In this document: positions 7,488 through 17,079 of the stretch, piece by piece | Layout: every line of letters begins with the position of its first letter | Position numbering within the stretch: position 1 is the stretch's first letter | Assembly: GCA_029212365.1 (NCBI GenBank) | Contig: JARGOC010000007.1 | Span: forward strand, 62,001 to 126,000 | Reading direction: 5' to 3' | DNA from: Roseovarius sp. | GTDB lineage: Bacteria > Pseudomonadota > Alphaproteobacteria > Rhodobacterales > Rhodobacteraceae | Length of the DNA stretch: 64,000 bases | Position numbers and translations under genes: made by a program | The notes under the pieces: generated by a model | The model's input: the letters and a program-made list of their open reading frames with translations, nothing else | What the model was told of the DNA's origin: nothing | The model's database searches: none

Positions 7488-9217
7488 TGCACACCTCCCG
7501 GACCATCAGATTTGGCAACTTCCGAATGATTGGATAACACTTCGCGCAGCACTTTTTCCTTGGGGCCAAAGGCGCGCACCTGACCGTTGTCCAGCACCAA
7601 TAGCAGGTCACATTCTTTGATTGCGGCCGGGCGATGCGCCATAATCAGGATGGATTTGCCGACAGATTTAAACCCCCGGATGGCTGCATTCACGGCTTCT
7701 GAGCCTTCGTTGTCGAGGTTTGAATTGGGCTCGTCCAGCACCAGCAGAACCGGATCGCCATACATGGCGCGGGCCAGGCCAATACGTTGCATCTGCCCAC
7801 CCGACAACCGCCCGCCATTTGCAGTGACGCGCGTGTCATAGCCCTCAGGCAGGGACAGGATCATCTCATGCGCATCGGCGCGACGGGCCGCCAGGACAAC
7901 TTGCTCATCGTCGGGTTCCTCTGCCAAACGGGCGATGTTCTGAGCAATCGTGCCGTCAAACAGCTGCACCCGCTGCGGCAGATATCCGATATGTGCGCCC
8001 AGAACATGCGGCTCAAACTGATCAAGGGCTGCGCCATCCAGCCGGATTTTGCCCCCAGCCGGGGCCCAAACACCTGTTAGTGCACGCGCCAGCGTGGATT
8101 TCCCCGCACCGGATTGACCAATGACACCCACGGCCTGCCCCGGTTGCAGTTTGAAGCTGACCATCTTCAGCGCCGCTTGGGTTTCCCCCGGCGGCGCAAT
8201 GGTTAACTGTTGCACGTCCAGCAGGGCCTTGGGGCGGGGCAATTGCGTCTTATCCTCCTCAGGTCGGACACGACCCAGCAAGCCTGCGAGGCTTTTCCAA
8301 CCACGGACCGTGCGCTGTACAACGGGCCATTGGCCGATGACCTGCTCAATCGGGGCCAATGCACGACCCAACAGGATGGACCCGGCGATCATCGCACCCG
8401 GTGTCAGTTCGCCCTGCAACACCAGATAGGCGCCGACACCCAGCATCGCCGATTGCAAAAACAGGCGGAACACTTTGGAGAGGGTCGTGAAGGTGCCGCC
8501 CAGATCAGCGGCTGACATTTGATCGTCTAACGCCTTGTCACGCGCCACTTGCCAGCGGCGAAATGCGGCGTCCCCCATGCCCATGGCCTGCACCATTTCC
8601 GACTCGGAACGAATCTGGCTTAACATGCCCTCAGCATGGACCGCCGCCATGCTGGAACGTGCCACCGGGCGGCGGGTGACTGCTTGATTGATCAATGTCA
8701 CAACTATCAGCAGCAATCCGCCGACCACCGCCAATGCGCCCAACCACGGGTGAAACACCCAGATTGCAGCCAGAAAGAACGGCGTCCAGGGGATATCAAA
8801 AATCGCCATCAACACCGGTGCGGCCATCAGCCGTTGTACCGCGTCCAGATCGCCAAGGCCGGTTGTTGCTGCCGGGTCCTGCACCTGTGAAGAGCGCCGG
8901 ATCACCGCATCAAACACCCGCTTTTCCAGAGCAGCCTGAAACCGCGCCCCAACCCGTGCCATGACGCGCCCACGGGCATAATCCAGCAGCCCCATCATGC
9001 CAAAAAGAAAGGCCACGAGCACCGAAAGCGCGATCAATGTCTCAACCGATCGGCTGCCCAATACCCGGTCATAGACCTGCAACATGTACAGCGGACCAGT
9101 GAGCATCAACAGGTTCACAAAAAAGCTGAATATGGCCACAGCCCAATAGAGCCTGCGGCTTTGGCGCCGCGCAGCACGCAATTCGTCCAATCCGGCCTGA
9201 TACTGTAGTTTGTCCAT
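7484..9217 (-). CDS. Type I secretion ABC transporter, permease/ATPase (PrtD-like)
   Basis: The product is 577 residues: an N-terminal exporter membrane domain (helices from about residue 20 to 290), then an ATPase domain with Walker A GQSGAGKST, signature LSGGQMQRIGLARA and Walker B VLLVLDEP. The signature is followed by NSNLD in place of the usual D-loop spacing. No N-terminal C39 peptidase or C39-like domain is present, so it belongs to the PrtD class that exports proteins with uncleaved C-terminal signals. It partners with the HlyD protein encoded just downstream. Confidence 0.93.
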   Translation of the reverse strand: MDKLQYQAGLDELRAARRQSRRLYWAVAIFSFFVNLLMLTGPLYMLQVYDRVLGSRSVETLIALSVLVAFLFGMMGLLDYARGRVMARVGARFQAALEKRVFDAVIRRSSQVQDPAATTGLGDLDAVQRLMAAPVLMAIFDIPWTPFFLAAIWVFHPWLGALAVVGGLLLIVVTLINQAVTRRPVARSSMAAVHAEGMLSQIRSESEMVQAMGMGDAAFRRWQVARDKALDDQMSAADLGGTFTTLSKVFRLFLQSAMLGVGAYLVLQGELTPGAMIAGSILLGRALAPIEQVIGQWPVVQRTVRGWKSLAGLLGRVRPEEDKTQLPRPKALLDVQQLTIAPPGETQAALKMVSFKLQPGQAVGVIGQSGAGKSTLARALTGVWAPAGGKIRLDGAALDQFEPHVLGAHIGYLPQRVQLFDGTIAQNIARLAEEPDDEQVVLAARRADAHEMILSLPEGYDTRVTANGGRLSGGQMQRIGLARAMYGDPVLLVLDEPNSNLDNEGSEAVNAAIRGFKSVGKSILIMAHRPAAIKECDLLLVLDNGQVRAFGPKEKVLREVLSNHSEVAKSDGPGGVQ

Positions 9218-9396
9218 CTTGTGGTCCTTATATCAGCCCGCACCGGTTCGCATCGAATTGACGCTTCATATGATTTGCGACATACCGTGAATGTCTCCAT
9301 TCTGCCACAATCGTCAAGGGTCGTACCTGGATGATCTGGGCCTTATGCTGAGATGGTTTATGTACCTCGCTACATCCAAGTATTGCGATTGAAACT

Positions 9397-10179
9397 GTGT
9401 CTGATTTGTTCTGCCAAAAAAACCTTACCAAACTGCGTCTTGTGTTGGCCCTGATCGGGGTGACAACCCTGATGGCGTGTGGCCCGCGCGCAGGCCATCC
9501 TGTGGGCGAGCCATTTGACCCGTTTGAGCAGGAAAACCGCCAGGTTCATGAATTCAACAAATCCATCGACCGAGCTTTGGTACGTCCGGCAGGCAAGGGA
9601 TACAGTTCGGCTGTGCCGGATGATGTTGAAATCCTCGTGGGCCGGTTTTCGTTTAACCTGTCGATCCCGCAATCCGTGGTGAACAATGCCTTGCGTGGCA
9701 ACATGAAGGGCGCGACCGAGGATTTGTACCGCTTTGTCGTTAACACAACCATCGGCATGGGCGGGTTGTTTGACCCCGCAAGTGAGCTGAATATGCCCAA
9801 ACCAACCGAGGCGGATTTTGGCATGACGTTGCACGCATGGGGTGTTCCGCAAGGTGCCTATGTGGAATTGCCGCTTCTGGGCCCATCAACGGAACGCGAT
9901 GCGGTGGGTAAATTTGTTGACCTCTTCACCAATCCGCTCAGCTATGTGCTGCCCTCGCCCGAGAAATACATCGGCACAGCGGCCTCTGTGTCATCGCGGT
10001 TAAGTGATCGCGGACGGTTTGCAGACACATTCGATTCAATTCTATATGATAGTGCCGACAGCTATGCACAGGCCCGTTCACTCTGGCTACAAAAGCGCAA
10101 GTTTGAACTGGAAGGATCAGGGGGTGATGCCTACCTTGATCCATATGACAGCCCTTACGAGGACCCGTATGATGAGTAA
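9397..10179 (+). CDS. mlaA: Outer-membrane lipid-asymmetry lipoprotein MlaA (VacJ)
   Basis: The 260-residue product starts at GTG. Its lipoprotein signal ends in the lipobox LMAC, with the cysteine at residue 28. The MlaA domain follows: DPFEQENRQVHEFNKSIDRAL, then RFSFNLSIPQSVVNNALRG and GVPQGAYVELPLLGPSTERDAVG. MlaA sits in the outer membrane and removes misplaced phospholipids from the outer leaflet, handing them to MlaC. An acidic tail rich in D, P and Y repeats ends the protein. The following mlaC gene overlaps it by 11 bases. Confidence 0.93.
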   Translation: MSDLFCQKNLTKLRLVLALIGVTTLMACGPRAGHPVGEPFDPFEQENRQVHEFNKSIDRALVRPAGKGYSSAVPDDVEILVGRFSFNLSIPQSVVNNALRGNMKGATEDLYRFVVNTTIGMGGLFDPASELNMPKPTEADFGMTLHAWGVPQGAYVELPLLGPSTERDAVGKFVDLFTNPLSYVLPSPEKYIGTAASVSSRLSDRGRFADTFDSILYDSADSYAQARSLWLQKRKFELEGSGGDAYLDPYDSPYEDPYDE

Positions 10180-10774
10180 TTTTTCCCGCCGTAGTTTTTT
10201 GTCGGCCAGTGCCCTGACCTCAGTTGCCACTTTACTGCCAACCGGCGTATTGGCCCTGAATGACGTTCAGGCCAAAACATTGGTCGATAAAGTGGTCACC
10301 GATATCAACCGCGTCATCGGATCGGGCAAATCACTGTCTGGCATGATCTCGGACTTTGAAAATATTTTCCGCAAATATGCAGATGTGAACGTTATTGCCA
10401 GCTCGACCTTGGGGGCGGACAGCAAGCGGCTGAGCTCGGGCCAGAAGAAGGCCTATGTGCAGGCGTTCCGCGGCTATATCGCGCGCAAGTACGGCAAGCG
10501 ATTCAAGGAATTTGAAGGCGGGCGGATCGAGGTCAAAGGCGCGCGCAAGGTCAAATCCTGGCACGAAGTGAAGTCCACCGCCTATCTGAAAGGTGAATCA
10601 CCCTTTGAAGTGCTGTTTTTGGTGTCGGATCGTTCCGGCAAGGACCTGTTCTTTGACATGGTGATTGAGGGCGTCAGCCTGCGTCTGAGCGAGCGCACCG
10701 AGATCGGCTCCATGCTGGACCGGCGCAATGGCGATATCAATGCGTTGATTGCGGATCTGAAAAAGGCGGGGTAA
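10169..10774 (+). CDS. mlaC: Periplasmic phospholipid-binding protein MlaC
   Basis: The product is about 201 residues with a twin-arginine signal, NFSRRSFLSASAL, at its start. The MlaC (Ttg2D/toluene-tolerance) domain follows, including LSSGQKKAYVQAFRGYIARKYGKRF. MlaC ferries phospholipids across the periplasm between MlaA and the inner-membrane MlaFEDB transporter. Tandem ATGs at 10169 and 10172 both suit the AGGA site inside the end of mlaA; the first is used. Only mlaA is adjacent, so the inner-membrane ABC part must be elsewhere. Confidence 0.9.
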   Translation: MMSNFSRRSFLSASALTSVATLLPTGVLALNDVQAKTLVDKVVTDINRVIGSGKSLSGMISDFENIFRKYADVNVIASSTLGADSKRLSSGQKKAYVQAFRGYIARKYGKRFKEFEGGRIEVKGARKVKSWHEVKSTAYLKGESPFEVLFLVSDRSGKDLFFDMVIEGVSLRLSERTEIGSMLDRRNGDINALIADLKKAG

Positions 10775-10986
10775 GGCCCGGCTTTCCTGACGTTTCATTC
10801 GTTGCAACATGCGCGGGCTATTGTCAGCGCCCGGGTTGGTGATCCCATCGGATTTTCCTGATTACTTATGCATGCCCCCCGCAAGCAGAACGAACTGTGT
10901 CCTGACATCCGCCATCGCCAGCCCCTGGCGGGGCCTGACGGCCTGTTAACCGGGCTGGTGCGCGCACGATCAAAGGCATGCATTCC

Positions 10987-13164
10987 TCAGCGATCAGCGC
11001 CGCCCGCATTGTCATTTGGCGTGATCTCACCGGATCGCAGCAAATCTCTGAATATGCCATCAATCGCCGATTCCGGTTCGAGCTGGCGCTGGGGCACTGG
11101 CTCGGGCTGTTGTTCGTTCACACCGCCAGAGCGGCGTGCCATCGGCAATGGCTTTGCGGGCAGACCTGCGTGCACACGAATCATAGTCTCGTGCCAGATT
11201 TCAGCGGGCAATCCGCCGCCTGTCACCCCTTTCAGGGGCTTGTTGTCATCGTTCCCCATCCAGACACCGGCCACATAATCCGCCGTGAAGCCCAGGAACC
11301 ACGCATCACGCGCGGCCTGCGTGGTGCCGGTTTTGCCCGCCGCCTGCCTGTCGGGCAGTTTGGCGCGCTTGCCGGTGCCATTGTCGATCACCTGGTTCAT
11401 CATATAAATCAGCTCTTGCGCGGCATCACGTTGGATCACCCGTTCACCGATGCCACCACCAGAGCCCATCAATGGCTCGTCATCCCCCAAAAGGCGCAGC
11501 TCAACCAACCCATAAGGCGTCACTGACGACCCACCATTCAGAATGCCTGCATAAGCCCCCGACATTTCGATCAATGTGCTTTCAGATGCGCCCAGCGCCA
11601 AAGCAGGCCCTGCCGCCAGATCGCTTTCAATGCCGAACTCGCTGGCCACTTTGCGCACCAGATCACGGCCCACCGATTCCGATACCTTCACCGCCGGAAT
11701 GTTCAGCGAATTTCGCAGCGCATCCAACAGCGTCACTTCGCCATAATGTTTGCGGGTATAATTTTCCGGGCACCATTTGCCCGAGCCGGGAATGTTCAGG
11801 CAGTAAGGTTCATCCACAATTTTGGACCCGCTGGTATATCCCAGCTCCAACGCGGTGGCATATACAAACGGCTTGAAGGCTGACCCGGTTTGCCGCTTGG
11901 CCATCGTTGCGCGGTTGAACGCGCCTGTGACCTTTGATTGGCGCCCGCCGACCATGGCGCGCACGGCCCCGTCAGCAGACATCACAACAATCGCAGCCTG
12001 CGCCTGAGAGCCTTCTTTAACCTTGTTTTCAAAAGTGAACTTCAGCGCATCTTCCGCCGCCTTTTGAATGCGTTGATCCAGCGTGGTTTTGATGATCACA
12101 TCTTCGGTCGTGTCTCGGGTGAAAAACTCAGGGCCTGATTCCATCACCCAATCGGCAAAATATCCGCCGGCCTGCGCTTGCGCCGCCTCTGACAGGGTTG
12201 CCGGATTCGCCTGTGCTGTCTTCATTTCTGCTCGGGTCAGATAGCCCTGTTCGTGCATCAAACGCAAAACAGTCGCGGCGCGATCCTGCGAGCGTTTGAG
12301 GTTTGTGGTCGGTGCCAGCCGTGACGGCGCGGTCAACAACCCCGACAACATCGCCGCCTCTGATGCGTTCAGAGCTGCGGCAGGCTTGCCGAAATAGCGC
12401 TGTGAGGCCGCCTCGGCGCCATAAGCGCCACCGCCCATATAGGCGCGGTTCAAATAGATCGACAGGATTTCATCCTTGGAGTATTTCACCTCCATCGCCA
12501 TGGAGAATATCGCCTCTTTCGCTTTGCGCGCCAGCGATCCACGGCGGCAATCTTTCACATAGTCCTTTTCTGACGTCCACTTGGATTTCTCATACACCAC
12601 ACCCAGACACAGCAGTTTTGCCGTTTGCTGCGTGATGGTTGAGCCACCGTGGCCCGACAATGGCCCGCGCCCCTCAGACAGGTTGATCTTTACAGCGCTC
12701 GCAATCCCGCGTGGGGAGAGGCCGAAATGCCGATAGAATCGCTTGTCTTCTGTTGCCACCACAGCATTTTTCAGATGTGGGCTGACCGATTGTGCTGTCA
12801 CCACGCCGCCAAACTGATCACCGCGCCAAGCGAAGACTTCGCCGTGACGATCCAGCAGTGTGACCGAACCGCGCGCACGGCCATCCAAATAGGCCTCTAA
12901 CGCGGGCAGGGTTGTGTAGGTGTAGGCCACTGCCAGCCCCAAAACGATCAGACACACAGCGCTCACACGCCATGTGATTGTCCAGATCAGTCGAAAAACC
13001 CACCGGAAAATACCGATAAAGAACGCCGCAATCGGGTTGCGCTTGCGTTTAGCTGTACGGCGCTTCGGTTTCGCCGCGCGCGGTTTGCGCTTGGGTGCCG
13101 GTTTTTTCTTTGGCGTGCGCTTGTCCGCGACAAGGCGCGGCTTTTTACGGCCTGTGTTGCTCAT
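10987..13164 (-). CDS. Class A penicillin-binding protein (PBP1A family)
   Basis: This is a 725-residue bifunctional peptidoglycan synthase. It has a 45-residue K/R-rich cytoplasmic tail and a membrane segment near 60-85. The glycosyltransferase domain carries the catalytic glutamate in ATEDKRFYRHFG (E139) and GGSTITQQTAK (173-183). The transpeptidase domain carries SAFK (S428, K431), SLN (486-488) and KTGT (611-614). All catalytic motifs are intact. It polymerises and cross-links peptidoglycan outside the inner membrane. It is convergent with mlaC, and its 5' end faces the glnK promoter region. Confidence 0.95.
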   Translation of the reverse strand: MSNTGRKKPRLVADKRTPKKKPAPKRKPRAAKPKRRTAKRKRNPIAAFFIGIFRWVFRLIWTITWRVSAVCLIVLGLAVAYTYTTLPALEAYLDGRARGSVTLLDRHGEVFAWRGDQFGGVVTAQSVSPHLKNAVVATEDKRFYRHFGLSPRGIASAVKINLSEGRGPLSGHGGSTITQQTAKLLCLGVVYEKSKWTSEKDYVKDCRRGSLARKAKEAIFSMAMEVKYSKDEILSIYLNRAYMGGGAYGAEAASQRYFGKPAAALNASEAAMLSGLLTAPSRLAPTTNLKRSQDRAATVLRLMHEQGYLTRAEMKTAQANPATLSEAAQAQAGGYFADWVMESGPEFFTRDTTEDVIIKTTLDQRIQKAAEDALKFTFENKVKEGSQAQAAIVVMSADGAVRAMVGGRQSKVTGAFNRATMAKRQTGSAFKPFVYATALELGYTSGSKIVDEPYCLNIPGSGKWCPENYTRKHYGEVTLLDALRNSLNIPAVKVSESVGRDLVRKVASEFGIESDLAAGPALALGASESTLIEMSGAYAGILNGGSSVTPYGLVELRLLGDDEPLMGSGGGIGERVIQRDAAQELIYMMNQVIDNGTGKRAKLPDRQAAGKTGTTQAARDAWFLGFTADYVAGVWMGNDDNKPLKGVTGGGLPAEIWHETMIRVHAGLPAKPLPMARRSGGVNEQQPEPVPQRQLEPESAIDGIFRDLLRSGEITPNDNAGGADR

Positions 13165-13423
13165 GCTCTGACTGCCCGTTGCCCGGTGTTTTTTTCATCC
13201 TACCCTGCAGTTTCCCAAATGTAGACCCCCACTTTGTGAGGTCTAGCGTGCTTTTTGGTGTGCCTATTTTTTGCGCATAGCGGAATCTTCGCCTAATATT
13301 TAGGCAGTTATTGCAGTTTTTCGCGCAAAATCTTGCCGCAACACTACCATCACAGGCTCTCGCCCGCCTTGCTGCATTTGCAAAGTAAATGCCGCCACTG
13401 CAGCACCAGAAAGGAATAGTTCT

Positions 13424-13762
13424 GTGAAACTGATCATAGCAACCATCAAGCCATTTAAGCTGGACGAGGTCCGCGAGGCGCTGACCAAGATTGGCGTCAG
13501 CGGGATGATGGTCACTGAAATCAAAGGCTTCGGCGCACAATCCGGTCATACCGAGATTTATCGCGGCGCAGAATACGCCGTGAACTTCGTGCCAAAAATC
13601 AAGCTGGAAATCGCCGTTCCTGCCGCCATGGCAGATCAAGTGGTTGAGACCATCGCCAGCACGGCGCGCACCGGCAAAATCGGTGACGGAAAGATTTTCG
13701 TCCTGGACTTGCAACAAGCCATGCGCGTGCGCACCGGCGACACAAATGAAGACGCGCTTTAA
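13424..13762 (+). CDS. glnK: Nitrogen regulatory protein P-II (GlnK type)
   Basis: The 112-residue product is a full-length P-II protein with the T-loop uridylylation site RGAEYAVNF (Tyr51) and the C-terminal RTGKIGDGKIFV signature. It senses ATP/ADP and 2-oxoglutarate and blocks AmtB when nitrogen is ample. The start is GTG at 13424 with AAGGAA upstream. The amtB gene begins 20 bases after its stop, the usual glnK-amtB pair, which is why GlnK is preferred to GlnB. Nitrogen control is expected, but no clear sigma-54 site could be read upstream. Confidence 0.95.
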   Translation: MKLIIATIKPFKLDEVREALTKIGVSGMMVTEIKGFGAQSGHTEIYRGAEYAVNFVPKIKLEIAVPAAMADQVVETIASTARTGKIGDGKIFVLDLQQAMRVRTGDTNEDAL

Positions 13763-13782
13763 CGCGCAGAGGGGACAAACTC

Positions 13783-15111
13783 ATGACTTACAAATCTGCA
13801 ATATCAATTGGGCTAACCGCAGCGTTGGCATTATTGCCAACAGTTGGGCTCGCTCAAGAGGCGGACACCACGCCACTGAACGCTGAAATCGGCTTTATAT
13901 TCACCACATTTATGTTCTTGGTATCGGGCTTTCTTGTGTTCTTCATGGCCGCCGGGTTTGCCATGCTTGAAGCTGGCCTTGTGCGCAGCAAAAACGTGAC
14001 AATGCAGCTCACCAAGAACATAGCGCTCTTTTCGCTTGCCTCCATCTTCTATTACATTCTGGGTTACAATCTGATGTACCCTGGCGATGGCTGGAGTGTT
14101 GACGGCATGTTGGGTGCCTTTGCTATGACAGGGCTTGAGCCTGCTGGTCTGGAAGGCACCGATCCCGACCTGACTTATGCTTCCGTCGGTTCGGATTTCT
14201 TCTTTCAGCTGATGTTCTGTGCGGCGACTGCCTCGATCGTGTCGGGTGCCTTGGCCGAGCGGATCAAACTGTGGCCCTTCCTGGCCTTTGTCATTGTGCT
14301 GACAGCCGTGATCTATCCCATCCAGGCCAGCTGGAAATGGGGCGGCGGGTTCCTTGATGCCGCTGGTTTCCAGGATTTTGCCGGTTCAACTGTTGTGCAC
14401 TCGGTTGGTGGCTGGGCTGCTCTTGTTGGGGCAATCATCCTTGGGCCACGTTTGGGCAAATACAAAGACGGACGGGTCAACCCCTTTCCGGGTTCAAATC
14501 TGGCATTGGCCACATTGGGTACGTTTATCCTGTGGTTGGGTTGGTTTGGTTTCAACGGCGGCTCGCAACTGTATATGGATACCGCTGGGAACGTGGCCGA
14601 TATCAGCCGCATTTTCTCAAACACCAACACAGCAGCAGCAGCCGGGGCGATTGTGGCTCTGATCCTGACACAAGTGCTGTATCGCAAGCCTGACCTGACG
14701 ATGACCATGAACGGGGCTTTGGCCGGGCTTGTGTCCATCACAGCCGAACCTTTGATGCCTTCCCTGCCCATGGCCACACTGATTGGTGGCGTTGGTGGCG
14801 CGATTGTTGTCTTCGCTGTTCCTTTGCTGGACCGTCTGCGGATCGATGATGTGGTTGGTGCCATTCCGGTACACCTGTTCGCCGGTATCTGGGGCACAAT
14901 TGCGGTGGTCTTCACCAACTCGGCCGCCAACATCGGAACACAGCTTTATGCCATCGTGGTTGTCGGTGTGTTTGTCTCAGCCGCATCCGCCGTGGTTTGG
15001 TTGGCACTGAAAGCCACAGTTGGTCTGCGTGTTGACGAAGAAACCGAGATCAACGGTCTTGATAAGTCTGAACTGGGCATGGAAGCCTATCCAGAGTTCA
15101 CACAGAGTTAA
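13783..15111 (+). CDS. amtB: Ammonium transporter AmtB
   Basis: The 442-residue product has a cleavable signal peptide (cut near LAQEAD) and about eleven membrane helices. Both pore histidine regions of the Amt/Rh family are present: STVVHSVGGWAA and AIPVHLFAGIWGT. It conducts ammonium across the inner membrane. GlnK binds its cytoplasmic face to close it, matching the upstream gene. The C-terminal tail (VDEETEINGLDKSELGMEAYPE) is the conserved regulatory tail. A strong terminator follows. Confidence 0.96.
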   Translation: MTYKSAISIGLTAALALLPTVGLAQEADTTPLNAEIGFIFTTFMFLVSGFLVFFMAAGFAMLEAGLVRSKNVTMQLTKNIALFSLASIFYYILGYNLMYPGDGWSVDGMLGAFAMTGLEPAGLEGTDPDLTYASVGSDFFFQLMFCAATASIVSGALAERIKLWPFLAFVIVLTAVIYPIQASWKWGGGFLDAAGFQDFAGSTVVHSVGGWAALVGAIILGPRLGKYKDGRVNPFPGSNLALATLGTFILWLGWFGFNGGSQLYMDTAGNVADISRIFSNTNTAAAAGAIVALILTQVLYRKPDLTMTMNGALAGLVSITAEPLMPSLPMATLIGGVGGAIVVFAVPLLDRLRIDDVVGAIPVHLFAGIWGTIAVVFTNSAANIGTQLYAIVVVGVFVSAASAVVWLALKATVGLRVDEETEINGLDKSELGMEAYPEFTQS

Positions 15112-15134
15112 GCAAAACCACTCAACAAGAAATG

Positions 15135-15168
15135 GCCCCGGGCGTTCGCGCCTGGGGCTTTTTTTATT
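15135..15168 (+). terminator. Rho-independent terminator of glnK-amtB
   Basis: A 10-bp G/C stem (15135-15144 with 15149-15158, one G-U pair) is capped by a TTCG tetraloop and followed by a run of seven T. Confidence 0.93.
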
Positions 15169-15240
15169 TCAAGGCGTCTGTGTGTATTGGCTCCGCTCTC
15201 TTATGGCCGAATCGCGCGCGATTATGCTAAGTCTTGTGGC

Positions 15241-17079
15241 ATGGCGCACACGAACCCCCAAATCAGCCAAAATCAACCGGTTATCCGGCAGTTGGACGAT
15301 GCAGCGATCAATCGTATCGCCGCAGGTGAAGTCGTGGAGCGTCCGTCCTCGGCGGTCAAAGAGCTGGTTGAGAATGCGATTGATGCCGGCGCAACACGCA
15401 TCGACGTGGCATATAGCGACGGTGGCAAGACGCTGATCCGTGTCACAGATGATGGTTGCGGGATTGCGCCCAATGATCTGCCCTTGGCATTGGCGCGCCA
15501 TGCGACCTCAAAAATTGATGGCACGGACCTGCTGAACATCCACAGCTTTGGCTTTCGTGGTGAGGCATTGCCATCATTGGGCGCTGTGGGCCGCTTGACC
15601 ATAACATCGCGTGCTGCCGGATTTGATGCCGCAGAAATCGCCGTGTCGGGCGGCCAGTTGGGTGCAGTCAAACCCGCCGCGCTGAATTCCGGCACCATCG
15701 TAACCCTGCGTGATCTGTTTTATGCCACCCCTGCGCGCCTGAAGTTCATGCGCACTGATCGGGCCGAGGCTCAGGCCATTGGTGACGTGATCAAACGCCT
15801 TGCCATGGCCGAGCCGTTCATTGGCTTCACCCTGCGCGATGTCAGCGCGGGTGGCGAAGGCCGGGTGATATTCCGCGCTGATCCCGAAACCGGCGATCTG
15901 TTTGATGCTTTGCATGGGCGTCTGCGCCATATCCTAAGCCGTGATTTTGCCGAAAACGCCCTGCAAATCAACGCCGAACGTGAGGGATTGAGCCTGACAG
16001 GCTATGCCGCGCTGCCGACTTTTTCGCGGGGCAATGCCTTGGCGCAATATCTCTTTGTTAATGGCCGCCCTGTGCGTGACAAAATGCTTCACGGGGCACT
16101 GCGCGCCGCTTACCGCGATTTTCTAAGCCGGGATCGCCACCCCGTCGCAGCTCTGTTTTTGGAATGTGATCCGCATTTGGTGGATGTGAACGTGCACCCT
16201 GCCAAATCAGAAGTGCGGTTTCGAGACCCCGGCATGGCGCGTGGGCTGATCGTCTCGGGCCTGCGCCATGCATTGGCCGAGGCAGGCCACCGCGCCTCAA
16301 CCACTGTGGCGGACGCCACTTTGGGGGCTATGCAACCCGAGCCCACTGGCGCGCGCGTGTACCAAATGGACCGCACGCCATCGTTTCGCCCTGCCCCCGC
16401 CCACGGCTTTGCCGAGTTTCAATCAGAAATCAGCGGCCAGATCACCTCTTCGCACCGCGAGACCGGCGCGCCAGAGCCGGACGAGCCCGCCCCGCAACAT
16501 CTGCCATTGGGCGCCGCGCGCGCGCAGGTGCATGAGAATTACATCATCGCCCAAACCGAAACCGGCATTGTCATCGTTGACCAACACGCCGCCCACGAAC
16601 GGTTGGTTTACGAAAAGCTCAAACACCAGATGGATGCAAACGGCGTCGCGTCACAAGCGCTGTTGATCCCTGAAATTGTTGAACTGTCTCACGAGGACGC
16701 CACTCACCTTCTGGAGGAGGCCGAACCACTGGCGACACTGGGCCTTGTCATCGAGCCCTTTGGCCCCGGTGCCATCGCCGTGCGGGAAACGCCGGCCATT
16801 CTGGGCGTGGTCGATGCCCATGCGCTGGTGCGTGATATCCTTGATGATCTGTCGGATCAAAATGAAACACACACTGTCAAATCCCGCATTGATGCAATCC
16901 TCAGCCGGGTGGCATGCCATGGGTCTATCCGCTCGGGCCGTCGCATGCAGGGGGATGAAATGAACGCCCTGCTGCGCGAAATGGAGGCGACCCCCCATTC
17001 CGGCCAATGCAACCACGGCCGCCCCACCTATGTGGAGCTAAAACTAAGCGACATCGAAAAATTGTTTGGCCGCACATGA
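15241..17079 (+). CDS. mutL: DNA mismatch repair protein MutL (endonuclease-type)
   Basis: The 612-residue product has the GHKL ATPase motifs ENAIDAG, DDGCGI and GFRGEALPS. Its C-terminal domain has the endonuclease metal motif [12 protein letters not shown] (from about residue 447; consensus DQHA-x2-E-x4-E) and CNHGRP near the end. This marks it as a nicking MutL, expected in bacteria without MutH. The start at 15241 (MAHTNPQ) is preferred because the upstream codons look non-homologous. No strong ribosome site is seen. Its stop overlaps the rmuC start (ATGA). Confidence 0.95.
   Translation: MAHTNPQISQNQPVIRQLDDAAINRIAAGEVVERPSSAVKELVENAIDAGATRIDVAYSDGGKTLIRVTDDGCGIAPNDLPLALARHATSKIDGTDLLNIHSFGFRGEALPSLGAVGRLTITSRAAGFDAAEIAVSGGQLGAVKPAALNSGTIVTLRDLFYATPARLKFMRTDRAEAQAIGDVIKRLAMAEPFIGFTLRDVSAGGEGRVIFRADPETGDLFDALHGRLRHILSRDFAENALQINAEREGLSLTGYAALPTFSRGNALAQYLFVNGRPVRDKMLHGALRAAYRDFLSRDRHPVAALFLECDPHLVDVNVHPAKSEVRFRDPGMARGLIVSGLRHALAEAGHRASTTVADATLGAMQPEPTGARVYQMDRTPSFRPAPAHGFAEFQSEISGQITSSHRETGAPEPDEPAPQHLPLGAARAQVHENYIIAQTETGIVIVDQHAAHERLVYEKLKHQMDANGVASQALLIPEIVELSHEDATHLLEEAEPLATLGLVIEPFGPGAIAVRETPAILGVVDAHALVRDILDDLSDQNETHTVKSRIDAILSRVACHGSIRSGRRMQGDEMNALLREMEATPHSGQCNHGRPTYVELKLSDIEKLFGRT

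Noticed and set aside
13261..13423. Sigma-54 promoter before glnK
   Set aside because: The best GG/GC pair has the wrong spacing (14 rather than 10 bases between them).
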